Shown piece after piece: positions 15,305-22,166 of a stretch of DNA of 22,166 nucleotides. The stretch is from contig CABSMX010000027.1 of assembly GCA_902478945.1 (NCBI GenBank), positions 1-22,166 on the forward strand, read 5' to 3'. The stretch comes from an uncultured Collinsella sp. (GTDB lineage Bacteria > Actinomycetota > Coriobacteriia > Coriobacteriales > Coriobacteriaceae). Numbering within the stretch: position 1 is the stretch's first letter; every line of letters begins with the position of its first letter. Position numbers and translations under genes: made by a program. The notes beneath the pieces were generated by a model. The model did not search any database and had not been told where the DNA came from. It saw only the letters and a list, made by a program, of their open reading frames with translations.

Positions 15305-15355
15305 GGGTCTCCAATCGGTTGAAGTTTTGATTGAAATACCCAAAGCCGCCGCGGT

Positions 15356-16183
15356 CTATGCGCGCGTCAACGACGACTCGATGGCCTGTACCAGAAACGC
15401 CGTGGCTCCGGTGCCGCAGGGCTTGTCGTAGTAGTCAACAAAGCGCTGGTCGGCAAGATAGCCGTGGGCGAGGCCCAGATACGCTTCGTTCTGGGGCTCG
15501 CATCCCCAGTTGAGAGCAATCCAGCGACGATGCATCGCGACAAGCTTGCGAGCCTCGCTTCCGTCCGCATCGCCGTCGCTCATGGCAATCGAGAGCTGGC
15601 CCAGAATAGCGCGTTCAAGTTCCTTCATGTCGTTCCATGTCTCGGGGTCCATGTCCAGCAGCGCTTCGTTTGCTGCATCGATAGCCTCATCGCCATAGCG
15701 CACCCGCGCTTCGGCGCCGTAGCGCTCCTCGTTTTCCTGCACGGTGCGCCAGCGCTCCAGTTGCGGCAGGACGGCGCCCATGAGCGAGACGGCTTCGTCG
15801 AGCGACATGCCGGTGTTTTGCGCCAGCCGCGGGGCACAATCCTCGATCATCGCCTCCATCGTGGTCTCGTAGGTGTACTTGCCGTGGTCGTAGCACCACT
15901 TGCAGTAATGGTCGGTCGTGGCGCCCGTGGCATCGGTGCCGCAGTCGTCGGGCGTGAGTATCATGCCGCAGCTCTGGCAATAATGCTCGGGCATTTCGAG
16001 CAGATGGGACAGAGGCTCGCCGGTTACGGCGGCAATGAGCTTCATCATGTCGATACCCGGGGTGACCTCGTCGCGCTCCCAACGGCTGACGGCTTGGCGC
16101 GTGACAAAGAGTTTGGCGGCGAGCTGCTCTTGGGTAAGGTGATGGGCGCGACGAACAGCGATGAGCTTTTCTGCAAAGGCCAT
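15356..16183 (-). CDS. XRE-family regulator with zinc-ribbon and TipAS-like domains
   Basis: The protein has 275 residues; AAAGGAG lies six bases before the ATG at 16183. Residues 1-60 are an XRE helix-turn-helix (LTQEQLAAKLFVTRQAVSRWER). Residues of about 66-104 match the putative zinc-ribbon family that starts YCQSCGM and ends YCKWCYDHGKYT, with Cys69, Cys72, Cys81, Cys94 and Cys97. Residues of about 110-275 are helical and resemble a TipAS-type ligand-binding domain at the end (MHRRWIALNWG, then AYLGLAHGYLADQRFVDYYD). TipAS domains bind thiopeptides and related drugs in MerR-type regulators; here the DNA-binding half is XRE instead. A ligand-responsive regulator is inferred, and the ligand is unknown. 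It diverges from trmO and is followed by the glutaredoxin-like gene. Confidence 0.85.
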   Translation of the reverse strand: MAFAEKLIAVRRAHHLTQEQLAAKLFVTRQAVSRWERDEVTPGIDMMKLIAAVTGEPLSHLLEMPEHYCQSCGMILTPDDCGTDATGATTDHYCKWCYDHGKYTYETTMEAMIEDCAPRLAQNTGMSLDEAVSLMGAVLPQLERWRTVQENEERYGAEARVRYGDEAIDAANEALLDMDPETWNDMKELERAILGQLSIAMSDGDADGSEARKLVAMHRRWIALNWGCEPQNEAYLGLAHGYLADQRFVDYYDKPCGTGATAFLVQAIESSLTRA

Positions 16184-16213
16184 AGCGGCTCCTTTCTGCT
16201 GGTTGATGGCTTA

Positions 16214-16242
16214 AGCATACGCGGCGGCAGGCGCCCTTCCAA
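16214..16242 (-). promoter_or_regulatory. promoter of the XRE regulator gene, with an upstream palindrome
   Basis: On the minus strand, TTGGAA (16237-16242) and TATGCT (16214-16219) are 17 bases apart. Directly upstream lies the palindrome GCAACC-GTT-GGTTGC (16243-16257), a possible operator for the regulator itself. Confidence 0.5.
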
Positions 16243-16311
16243 GCAACCGTTGGTTGCACGACGGGAGACCGCGGCGAAGAATTGCGCGCTGCGCCCCACG
16301 CCCCAATGCCG

Positions 16312-16325
16312 TACAATGACCGGCA
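16312..16325 (+). promoter_or_regulatory. possible leaderless promoter of trmO
   Basis: TACAAT (16312-16317) is followed by seven bases and then the ATG at 16325, the spacing expected if RNA begins at the start codon. No Shine-Dalgarno sequence is present. There is no good -35 at 17-18 bases, so the call is tentative. Confidence 0.4.
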
Positions 16326-17062
16326 TGGAACCTATTGCACGCATACATACCGACCTGCCGCAGAAGTTCGGCATTCCGCGCAACAGCTTTTTGGCGCCCC
16401 ATCTGCAGGGGCGCATCGTCTTTGAACCGGAATTTGCCTCCAACGCAGCAGTTGAGGGTCTGGATTCCTTCTCTCACTTATGGCTGCTCTGGCGCTTCGA
16501 AAACGGCACGCCCGGCGGCACGGCTAAGGACATAGCCGCCGATGCCAAAACGCAGGACAGGTCCGGCACCAACGCAAAATGGTCGAAAACCGTGCGCCCG
16601 CCGCGTCTGGGTGGAGCCGAGCGCGTGGGCGTGTTTGCCACACGCAGTCCGTTTCGCCCTAACCCCATCGGTCTCACCTGCGTCAAGCTCGATCGTGTCG
16701 AGCTCACCGACGATGGCCCCATCATTCATGTGCTGGGGGCCGACCTGCGTGACGGCACGCCCATCTACGATATCAAGCCCTACATCCCGTTTGCGGACTG
16801 CCACCCGGATGCGACCGGCGGCTGGATTGAGGGGGCTCCGTGGCAAGAGCTCGATGTTGAGTTCCCGCAAGCTCTTCAAGACATGGTCCCGCCCGCAAAG
16901 CTCCCCGGTCTGGTCGAGGTTCTTCGCCAAGATCCGCGCCGCGCGGGCAGCAAGCACGAGCCAAACCGCGTCTATCACCTGGCCTTTGCTGGGCTCGACA
17001 TATCTTTTACGGTCGATAAAACCCAGCTAACCGTGGTCGCCGTCAACGACGCGCAAGACTAA
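16325..17062 (+). CDS. trmO: TrmO (TsaA-family) tRNA m6t6A37 methyltransferase
   Basis: The protein has 245 residues. TrmO N6-methylates t6A37 of threonine tRNAs using S-adenosylmethionine. The family signature is clear: IARIHTDLPQKFGIPRNS at the start, LDSFSHLWLLWRF, PPRLGG, VGVFATRSPFRPNPIGLTCVKL, then GADLRDGTPIYDIKPYIPFAD. The C-terminal 60 residues form the extension common in TrmO (PGLVEVLRQDPRR, then HLAFAGLDISFTV). No ribosome-binding site precedes the ATG at 16325. A TACAAT hexamer ends seven bases before it, so transcription may begin at the start codon. A second in-frame ATG at 16316 overlaps that hexamer. The long open frame further upstream is antisense to the XRE gene and is not part of this protein. 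Confidence 0.92.
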   Translation: MEPIARIHTDLPQKFGIPRNSFLAPHLQGRIVFEPEFASNAAVEGLDSFSHLWLLWRFENGTPGGTAKDIAADAKTQDRSGTNAKWSKTVRPPRLGGAERVGVFATRSPFRPNPIGLTCVKLDRVELTDDGPIIHVLGADLRDGTPIYDIKPYIPFADCHPDATGGWIEGAPWQELDVEFPQALQDMVPPAKLPGLVEVLRQDPRRAGSKHEPNRVYHLAFAGLDISFTVDKTQLTVVAVNDAQD

Positions 17063-17174
17063 CCAGCCATTCGTCCGCACCCGTCAAATTAAGCGCCAAA
17101 CCCCATGCCAAAACCGCCCACGCTGGTGGACAATAACGCCTACCAAAACAATCCACTTTGCACGGGAGTTCAGC

Positions 17175-18389
17175 ATGAAATACGACTTTAGCTCGCTTAT
17201 CGACCGCCACGGCATGGATTCCATCGCCGTTGACTCCTGGGGCGAGATCCCCGGTATGGCTCCGAACGCACCCGACGAGGGCTTCGACCGCATTCCCATG
17301 TGGGTGGCCGACATGAATTTTGCCACGGTGCCCACGGTCCAGGAACACATCATTCAGCGTGCCCAGCACCCCATGTTTGGCTATTTCAATCCGCGCCCCG
17401 AGTATTTCGACCGCATCATCGAATGGCAGAGCCGCCGTAATGGCGTCGAGGGCCTGGCGCCTGAGCATATCGGCTACGAAAACGGCGTGCTGGGCGGTGT
17501 CGTGTCGACGCTGCGCGCGTATGTCCAGCCGGGCGATGCGGTGCTGGTCCATAGCCCCACCTACATTGGTTTTACCAAGTCTATCGAAGCCGCGGGCTAT
17601 CGCATTGTCCACAGCCCGCTTAAGCTCGACGACCAAGGCGTGTGGCGCATGGACTTTGAGGACATGGAGTGCAAGCTCGCCCAAAACCACATTCATGCCG
17701 CAGTGTTCTGCTCGCCGCACAATCCCTGCGGCCGCGTATGGGAGCGTGACGAGATCGAGCGCGCCATGGACATCTATCACCAGCACGATTGCGTGGTGAT
17801 CTCGGACGAGATTTGGTCCGATATCATCCTGCCGGGGCACAAGCACATCCCGACGCAGTCGGTGAGCGAGGATGCTCGTATGCGCACGGTTGCCCTCTAC
17901 GCGCCCAGCAAGACGTTTAACCTGGCGGGTCTGGTCGGCAGCTACCACATCATCTACAACGAGACGCTGCGCGACCGCGTGTGCGCCGTGTCCAACAAGA
18001 CTCACTACAACGAGATGAATGTCCTCTCGATGCACGCGCTTATCGGTGCCTACCAGCCGCAAGGCTACGAGTGGGTGGACGAGCTCAACCAGGTGCTTGC
18101 CGGCAATATCGAGTACTTCTGCGATTACGTGGACGAGCATTTTGGGGGCGTGTCCTATTCGCGTCCGCAGGGCACGTACATGGTGTTTCTGGACTGCACC
18201 GAGTGGTGCCGCGAGCATGGCCGCGATATTCAGTGGTTGCTCGACGAGGGGGCGCGCGTGGGCGTGGGGTATCAGGACGGCCGCCCGTTCCACGGGCCCT
18301 GCCACATTCGCGTGAATCTGGCGCTGCCGCTTTCGCGCGTGAGGGAAGCGTGCGACCGCCTGGACCGCTACGTTTTTAATGCACGGTAA
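17175..18389 (+). CDS. MalY/PatB-family PLP-dependent C-S lyase (aminotransferase fold)
   Basis: The protein has 404 residues. GGGAG lies about seven bases before the ATG at 17175. It is a fold-type I PLP enzyme of the MalY/PatB group: the N-terminus carries PMWVADMNFATVP, typical of this group; SPTYIGF, FCSPHNPCGRVW and ISDEIWSDI (Asp211) surround the cofactor; Lys246 (YAPSKTFNLAG) is the Schiff-base lysine; and HIRVNLALP near the end holds the carboxylate-binding Arg. Members cleave cystathionine or cysteine conjugates to pyruvate, ammonia and a thiol, and some act as aminotransferases; the substrate cannot be told here. It lies 112 bases after trmO and is probably transcribed on its own. 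Confidence 0.9.
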   Translation: MKYDFSSLIDRHGMDSIAVDSWGEIPGMAPNAPDEGFDRIPMWVADMNFATVPTVQEHIIQRAQHPMFGYFNPRPEYFDRIIEWQSRRNGVEGLAPEHIGYENGVLGGVVSTLRAYVQPGDAVLVHSPTYIGFTKSIEAAGYRIVHSPLKLDDQGVWRMDFEDMECKLAQNHIHAAVFCSPHNPCGRVWERDEIERAMDIYHQHDCVVISDEIWSDIILPGHKHIPTQSVSEDARMRTVALYAPSKTFNLAGLVGSYHIIYNETLRDRVCAVSNKTHYNEMNVLSMHALIGAYQPQGYEWVDELNQVLAGNIEYFCDYVDEHFGGVSYSRPQGTYMVFLDCTEWCREHGRDIQWLLDEGARVGVGYQDGRPFHGPCHIRVNLALPLSRVREACDRLDRYVFNAR

Positions 18390-18407
18390 GCGCGCACTGC
18401 ATGCGGA

Positions 18408-18433
18408 GCCTTCTGCCAAGTCGGCTAGAAGGC
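18408..18433 (+). terminator. weak hairpin after the C-S lyase gene
   Basis: GCCTTCTGCC (18408-18417) pairs with GGCTAGAAGGC (18423-18433) around a 5-base loop, with one bulged T. No T-run follows. A second small stem (AGACCT/AGGTTT, 18468-18486) followed by ATTTTTCTT may be the real termination point; it overlaps the stop of the convergent gene. Confidence 0.35.
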
Positions 18434-18484
18434 CCCGTGTGGTAAGGCATCTGTAGCCATTGGGCGCAGACCTGCTGCGGAGGT

Positions 18485-18967
18485 TTATTTTTCTTGAATC
18501 TGCTTGCCGCAAAGATGCTCAATCGTAATCTCGTAGAGCTGGACGCCCTTAATGTCCTTGGCGATTTCCTCCTCGACTTCTTCGGCAGAAGGGTAGTACT
18601 TAAGCGCGAGCTGGCGGACTTTGTCCTCGATGAATGCAGGCGCCTCATCAACCAAGCGACAACGGCCAAAGACCACGGTACTCATAACGTAGGGAGCCCA
18701 GTCATTGTCCTTATACCACTCGTTACCGTAAACGGTAAAGCAGATCTTGTCATCGCGTTTGAGTGCGTCGACCTTGTGGCCGGCTTTGGCGCCATGGAAA
18801 TAAATCTTGTCGTGCTCGGCGTCAAAGAAGTAGTTGACGGGAATGGCATAGGGGTAGCCATCATCGCCGTTGACGGCAAAGACGCCGCGCTTGCAGGTGG
18901 CGAGCAACTTGCGCGCTTCCTCGTCAGTGATGGCGCGTTTCTTTCGACGTAAGGGCCTAAACATCAT
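18485..18967 (-). CDS. pyridoxamine 5'-phosphate oxidase-family (NimA-like) flavoprotein
   Basis: The protein has 160 residues; AAAGGAAG lies just before the ATG at 18967 (a second ATG follows at once). The split beta-barrel pattern of the PPOX/NimA group is clear: a helical start ITDEEARKLLATCKRGVFAVNGDDGYPYAIPVNYFFD, then DKIYFHGAKAGHKVDALKRDDKICFTVYG, then STVVFGRCRLVDE. The HGAKAGHK segment is typical of small FMN- or heme-binding members such as 5-nitroimidazole reductases. The substrate is unknown. It follows the hybrid kinase gene on the same strand with a 38-base gap and may be read through from it. It is convergent with the C-S lyase gene. Confidence 0.88.
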   Translation of the reverse strand: MMFRPLRRKKRAITDEEARKLLATCKRGVFAVNGDDGYPYAIPVNYFFDAEHDKIYFHGAKAGHKVDALKRDDKICFTVYGNEWYKDNDWAPYVMSTVVFGRCRLVDEAPAFIEDKVRQLALKYYPSAEEVEEEIAKDIKGVQLYEITIEHLCGKQIQEK

Positions 18968-19005
18968 TGGCTTCCTTTCTGCTGCGTATGGTGGTTGAGC
19001 ACAAA

Positions 19006-21816
19006 CTATAGCGAAACAGCTCCGTATTTCTTGATGCGGGCGAGCATGTTTTTGAGCTTGTTAAAGTCGACCGGTTTGGACAGATGGGCGTTCATGCCGG
19101 CGTCGTGTGCCGCCTTGGCGTCCTCGGCGAAGGCGTTGGCGGTGAGCGCGATGATGGGGATGTCGGCTGCATCGACCTTCTCGCTCAGGCGAATCGCGCG
19201 GGTTGCCTCGTAGCCGTCCATGCCCGGCATCATGATGTCCATCAGAATCGCATCGAAGCTGCCGGCGGGACGGCCAACGTATAGGTCGACCGCTTCGTTG
19301 CCATCGGCGGCGCGAGTTACGACAATGCCTTCGCTTTCGAGCAGCGCCTGGGCAATCTCGGCATTCAATTCGTTGTCTTCGGCGAGCAGCACGTTCATGT
19401 CGGCGAGCGAGCAGTCGAGCGCCCTCTCGACCGTATTCGCCCGCGCCTGGGGGTTCTTGTCGATATCGAGCGGAATCTCCACGTAGAACGAGGTGCCCAC
19501 ATGGAGCTCACTGGTGACTTCGATGGTACCGCCCATCAGTTCAATAAGCGACTTGACGATTGGCATGCCCATGCCGGTTCCTTGGAACTTGCTGCGTGCA
19601 TCGTCACCTTCTTGGGCAAACGGCTCATAGATATGCTTTAAAAACTCGGGAGCCATGCCAATGCCGGTATCCGAAACGCTAAAGCAAAAGAGCGCGCGCC
19701 CGTTATCGAGTGGTTTGGTCTTTGAGCTAAAGGTGACGGAGCCGCCGTGCTTGTTGTACTTAATACTGTTGTTTAACAGGTTGATTATGATCTGTCGGAT
19801 ATGGGTGGGACTGCCGATCATGTATGGTCCCGTGGCGTACGGCAGACTATTGTCCTGCATTGTGATGCCGTTATCGGATGCGCGGAGCTTGCACAGCACC
19901 AGCGTATCGTCACAGAGCTTTTTGAGGTTAAAAGGCGCATGTTCCAGTGTTAGCTTGCGGTCTTCGATTTTGCCCATCTCGAGGATGTCGTTGATCAGCG
20001 AGAGCAGGTGATTGGCGGCAACGCGCGCCTTGGCACGGCTCTCGCGGGCGACTTGCATATCGCCTTCCTTCAATTCCTCGATCTCGATAAGGCCCAGGAT
20101 GCCGTTGAGCGGCGTGCGGATGTCGTGGCTCATGCGCGTGAGGAATGCCGTCTTAGCGGCGTTGGCGGCATCGGCTTTTTTACGCTCGGTTCGAGCGCGC
20201 ACGAGCGCCCAGATGAGCAGGACGATGCCGACCGACAACATACCGATGAGGGTAGCTGCAATGGCGGTGCGGTTGCGATAAAGGAATTGAAGCGTGTTGG
20301 ATTCCTGGGCCGTGTACGACGTGGAGGAGAAATTGCTTGCGGAGAGCGATTCTCCGGCATTGATGATGCCCTTGTTGATGATTCCCAGCAGCTCGGGCTT
20401 TCCGCGCGAAATCCAGCACGAGAGCTCACAGGTGTCAGGGAGCTCGACCGTCTCGCAGTCCTCGAGATCGTAACGGTCACCGATGGTTTTTACGCGTGAA
20501 CTGGGAGCGACGATGCAGTGCGCCGTTCCCTTCCTGAGGGCGTCGAACGCTTCATCGTCGGATTGGTATTCGGTTACGGTCGCTGTGGGGAACAGACTTT
20601 CAAGTGCATTTTTGTTGATAAACGATGATTTGGTGCAGGCGATGTTCTGGAGGTCTTTGTTCAGGTTGCTGCCGGTGTGGATGGCGGTGAGGGACATGGT
20701 CCCCAACGATACCGACTGCACAACGCCTGTTTGCTCGGCAAACCAGTAATCTCGGTATACCGGCAGCGCAACGTCTATGCTTCCCTTTGACAGGGCCTTT
20801 GACATCATCTTGTAGCTATCAAAGGCGACGGTTTTGACCGTAATGCCAAATTTATCGTGCAGCGTCGTCGCAAGCGATGCGAGCGAACCTTCCATTTCGC
20901 CGTCTTCGTCTTCGTTACAGTAGGGGAGTTTGCCCGTAATGTAGCCGAGCGTGATGGTGTTGTCATTTGCTTTGAGCCAGGAACGTTCGGGACCGTTGAG
21001 CAATGATGAACCGCTGTTTTGGGCCGAGTAGTTAGATTTGACTTCGTCGATATAGCGTGGGTTGACGCGGGCGATTGCCGTCATGGCGGCATTGATGTCG
21101 TCCATCAGGTCGGGGCGGCTTTTGGGAACGGCAAAATAGTAGTCGCTCGAACCAATGTAGAACATGGGGGAGGCACTGGGCGACGAGATCGTGTCGTTCA
21201 TGATGATGGCGTCGACCTCGTTGTTTGCGAGTGCGTCAAAGAGAACGGAGTCTCCGTCATACTCCCTGTATGTGCAGGCGATTTCCTCGTTGGCGAGCCA
21301 TTGCTGGCCAACGATGGTTTGCATGACGCCGGAGTTGCAACCGATAGTGAGACCCTGGAGTGCTTGAGGGTCACCCTTTGCGAGGTCGTCACGATCGGGC
21401 TTGGCGTAGATGTAGTAGCGCTCGGTGCCCTCGGGGTTCGAGGAAAAGAGCAGCTTTTGGGCGCGTTCCTCGGAGTAGGAGATGTTGGGCATGAGGTCGA
21501 TCTCGCCTGCCTCGAGCATGTCCATAAGCTCGGTGAAGGTGCCGGAGACGTATTCGTACCGCCAGCCGGGCGTGTAGTACGACAGGGTCTGGAGGTACTC
21601 GTAGCCCCATCCCGAGAGACGCTCCCCGGGGGTGCCGTTCTGGAAGCCTTCGCTGTTGACGAGCCAACCAACGCGGACCGTTTTGACCTGTTGATTGGAG
21701 CCGGCGGCAAAGGCGGGGGCGGGCATGATGGTGCTCAGTACGGCGAGCGCGGCAAGCGCGACGGCCAGGGTACGATATATAACTGAACGAAGGACAGTGG
21801 CAGCTCTCACATGCAA
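19006..21816 (-). CDS. hybrid sensor histidine kinase with two solute-binding-protein domains
   Basis: The protein has 936 residues, with a BvgS-like layout. A signal peptide or anchor covers residues of about 15-38 (ending APAFAAG). Two SBP_bac_3-like extracellular modules follow at about 45-262 (VRVGWLVNSEGF, then GEIDLMPNISYSEERAQ) and 285-490 (ITLGYITGKLPYC, then GSIDVALPVYRDY). A membrane span lies at 517-539. The HisKA domain has His564 (MSHDIRTPLNGILG). The HATPase domain has the N box near 682 and DTGIGM at 716. A C-terminal receiver carries phospho-acceptor Asp860 (AILMDIMMPGMDG) and Lys914. There is no HPt domain and no output regulator next door, so the final partner lies elsewhere. 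Amino-acid-like or small organic ligands are usual for SBP_bac_3 modules; the ligand here is unknown. AGGA before the ATG at 21816 is a modest ribosome-binding site. Confidence 0.93.
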   Translation of the reverse strand: MHVRAATVLRSVIYRTLAVALAALAVLSTIMPAPAFAAGSNQQVKTVRVGWLVNSEGFQNGTPGERLSGWGYEYLQTLSYYTPGWRYEYVSGTFTELMDMLEAGEIDLMPNISYSEERAQKLLFSSNPEGTERYYIYAKPDRDDLAKGDPQALQGLTIGCNSGVMQTIVGQQWLANEEIACTYREYDGDSVLFDALANNEVDAIIMNDTISSPSASPMFYIGSSDYYFAVPKSRPDLMDDINAAMTAIARVNPRYIDEVKSNYSAQNSGSSLLNGPERSWLKANDNTITLGYITGKLPYCNEDEDGEMEGSLASLATTLHDKFGITVKTVAFDSYKMMSKALSKGSIDVALPVYRDYWFAEQTGVVQSVSLGTMSLTAIHTGSNLNKDLQNIACTKSSFINKNALESLFPTATVTEYQSDDEAFDALRKGTAHCIVAPSSRVKTIGDRYDLEDCETVELPDTCELSCWISRGKPELLGIINKGIINAGESLSASNFSSTSYTAQESNTLQFLYRNRTAIAATLIGMLSVGIVLLIWALVRARTERKKADAANAAKTAFLTRMSHDIRTPLNGILGLIEIEELKEGDMQVARESRAKARVAANHLLSLINDILEMGKIEDRKLTLEHAPFNLKKLCDDTLVLCKLRASDNGITMQDNSLPYATGPYMIGSPTHIRQIIINLLNNSIKYNKHGGSVTFSSKTKPLDNGRALFCFSVSDTGIGMAPEFLKHIYEPFAQEGDDARSKFQGTGMGMPIVKSLIELMGGTIEVTSELHVGTSFYVEIPLDIDKNPQARANTVERALDCSLADMNVLLAEDNELNAEIAQALLESEGIVVTRAADGNEAVDLYVGRPAGSFDAILMDIMMPGMDGYEATRAIRLSEKVDAADIPIIALTANAFAEDAKAAHDAGMNAHLSKPVDFNKLKNMLARIKKYGAVSL

Positions 21817-21881
21817 TCCTAACGAATCGAGACATTACCGCACAAAGATACCAGCTCAGCCTGCCCAGTCGGCAGCTGGTG

Positions 21882-21933
21882 GTCATTGGGGACGTTCTTA
21901 AACGACTAGTCATTTAAGAACGTCCCCAATGAC
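21882..21933. repeat. hairpin repeat A, copy 3 (longest stem)
   Basis: A perfect 21-bp stem (21882-21902 with 21913-21933; the arm begins GTCATTGGGGACGTTC) encloses a 10-base loop with GACTAGTC. It lies between two divergent genes, so it is not simply a terminator. Compared with copy 1, one base pair has changed on both arms (C-G to T-A). Confidence 0.88.
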
Positions 21934-22005
21934 TAGTTCCGTTTGCGGGGGAGGCGTGGGACAATACCGAGCGAACGTGATTGGTTGTCCGTGGAAAGGG
22001 TCGCG

Positions 22006-22166
22006 ATGAAAAAGCTCAGGACGCTTGCCGACGTGTTACGCCAGGCTGGCTTTGCGCGCATCACGGGCCTGTTTCTTATCTTCTATCTGCTGTGCTCAAC
22101 GGCTGTCTGGCTGTCCGAGCCCACGAGACTACGCTGCATCTCGTATGCCGTCTTCTGCTTGAAAAA
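22006..22166 (+). CDS. N-terminus of a membrane protein, cut by the right edge
   Basis: An ATG at 22006 follows GAAAGGG by about five bases and opens a frame of 53 codons that runs out of the window. The N-terminus is basic (MKKLRTLADVLRQAGFARI), then a clear membrane segment follows (TGLFLIFYLLCSTAVWL), then a short polar stretch SEPTRLRC and the start of a second hydrophobic stretch. The layout is like small two-span proteins such as ion-channel-type proteins, but no diagnostic motif lies in the visible part, so no function is assigned. Confidence 0.6.
   Translation, partial: MKKLRTLADVLRQAGFARITGLFLIFYLLCSTAVWLSEPTRLRCISYAVFCLK

Noticed and set aside
15464..16324. Long in-frame extension upstream of trmO
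   Set aside because: It is antisense to the XRE regulator, and TrmO homology begins at the ATG at 16325.
17043..18512. 489-codon open frame on the minus strand
   Set aside because: It is antisense to the C-S lyase gene, and the composition is that of a shadow frame (Ala/His/Arg/Val-rich, no domain).

Overview
The window looks like a chromosomal segment of a Coriobacteriia gut actinobacterium, most likely Collinsella. The basis is high GC, the codon use, recognisable Coriobacteriia-type proteins (a 48-residue CXXC protein of the CD1871A type, a very large MacB/FtsX-type ABC protein, a PatB-type C-S lyase) and short dispersed hairpin repeats between genes. This assignment is inference from composition and family resemblance; no rRNA or other marker gene is present. 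I see no tRNA, rRNA, CRISPR array, transposase or prophage.

Left part (1-7110), all on the minus strand, reading right to left: an OmpR-type response regulator and its sensor kinase with overlapping ATGA, then a LuxR-type HTH regulator, then a very large exported protein with a twin-arginine-like signal. The last gene carries an apparent one-base frameshift near 569-575, and its true 3' part runs off the left edge.

Middle-left (7201-9350), plus strand and divergent from the two-component system: a compact thiol-redox operon. It encodes a 48-residue one-span protein ending in CLEC, a polytopic NapH/NosR-like 4Fe-4S protein (TTG start, overlapping the previous stop) and a TlpA-type thioredoxin lipoprotein (CKPC), and it closes with a clear intrinsic terminator. 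The likely job is moving electrons across the membrane to an extracytoplasmic thioredoxin. Then come a 1084-residue ABC ATPase-permease fusion with an extracytoplasmic insert of about 650 residues, and a tRNA-dihydrouridine synthase.

The segment from 13758 to 15058 is gene-poor and repeat-rich. It holds one orphan ribbon-helix-helix protein with a well-formed promoter overlapped by small palindromes, two copies of a composite hairpin element, a perfect 29-bp palindrome and a 246-bp region bounded by imperfect inverted repeats.

Right part (15059-22166): a glutaredoxin-like protein downstream of an XRE HTH/zinc-ribbon/TipAS-like regulator (minus strand); trmO, possibly leaderless, and a MalY/PatB-type C-S lyase (plus strand); a PPOX/NimA-like flavoprotein and a hybrid sensor kinase with two solute-binding-protein domains (minus strand); another copy of the hairpin repeat; and the start of a membrane protein cut by the right edge.

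The points most worth a second look are the three-gene redox module, the frameshift in the giant exported protein, and the hairpin repeat family, which shows a compensatory base change between copies.
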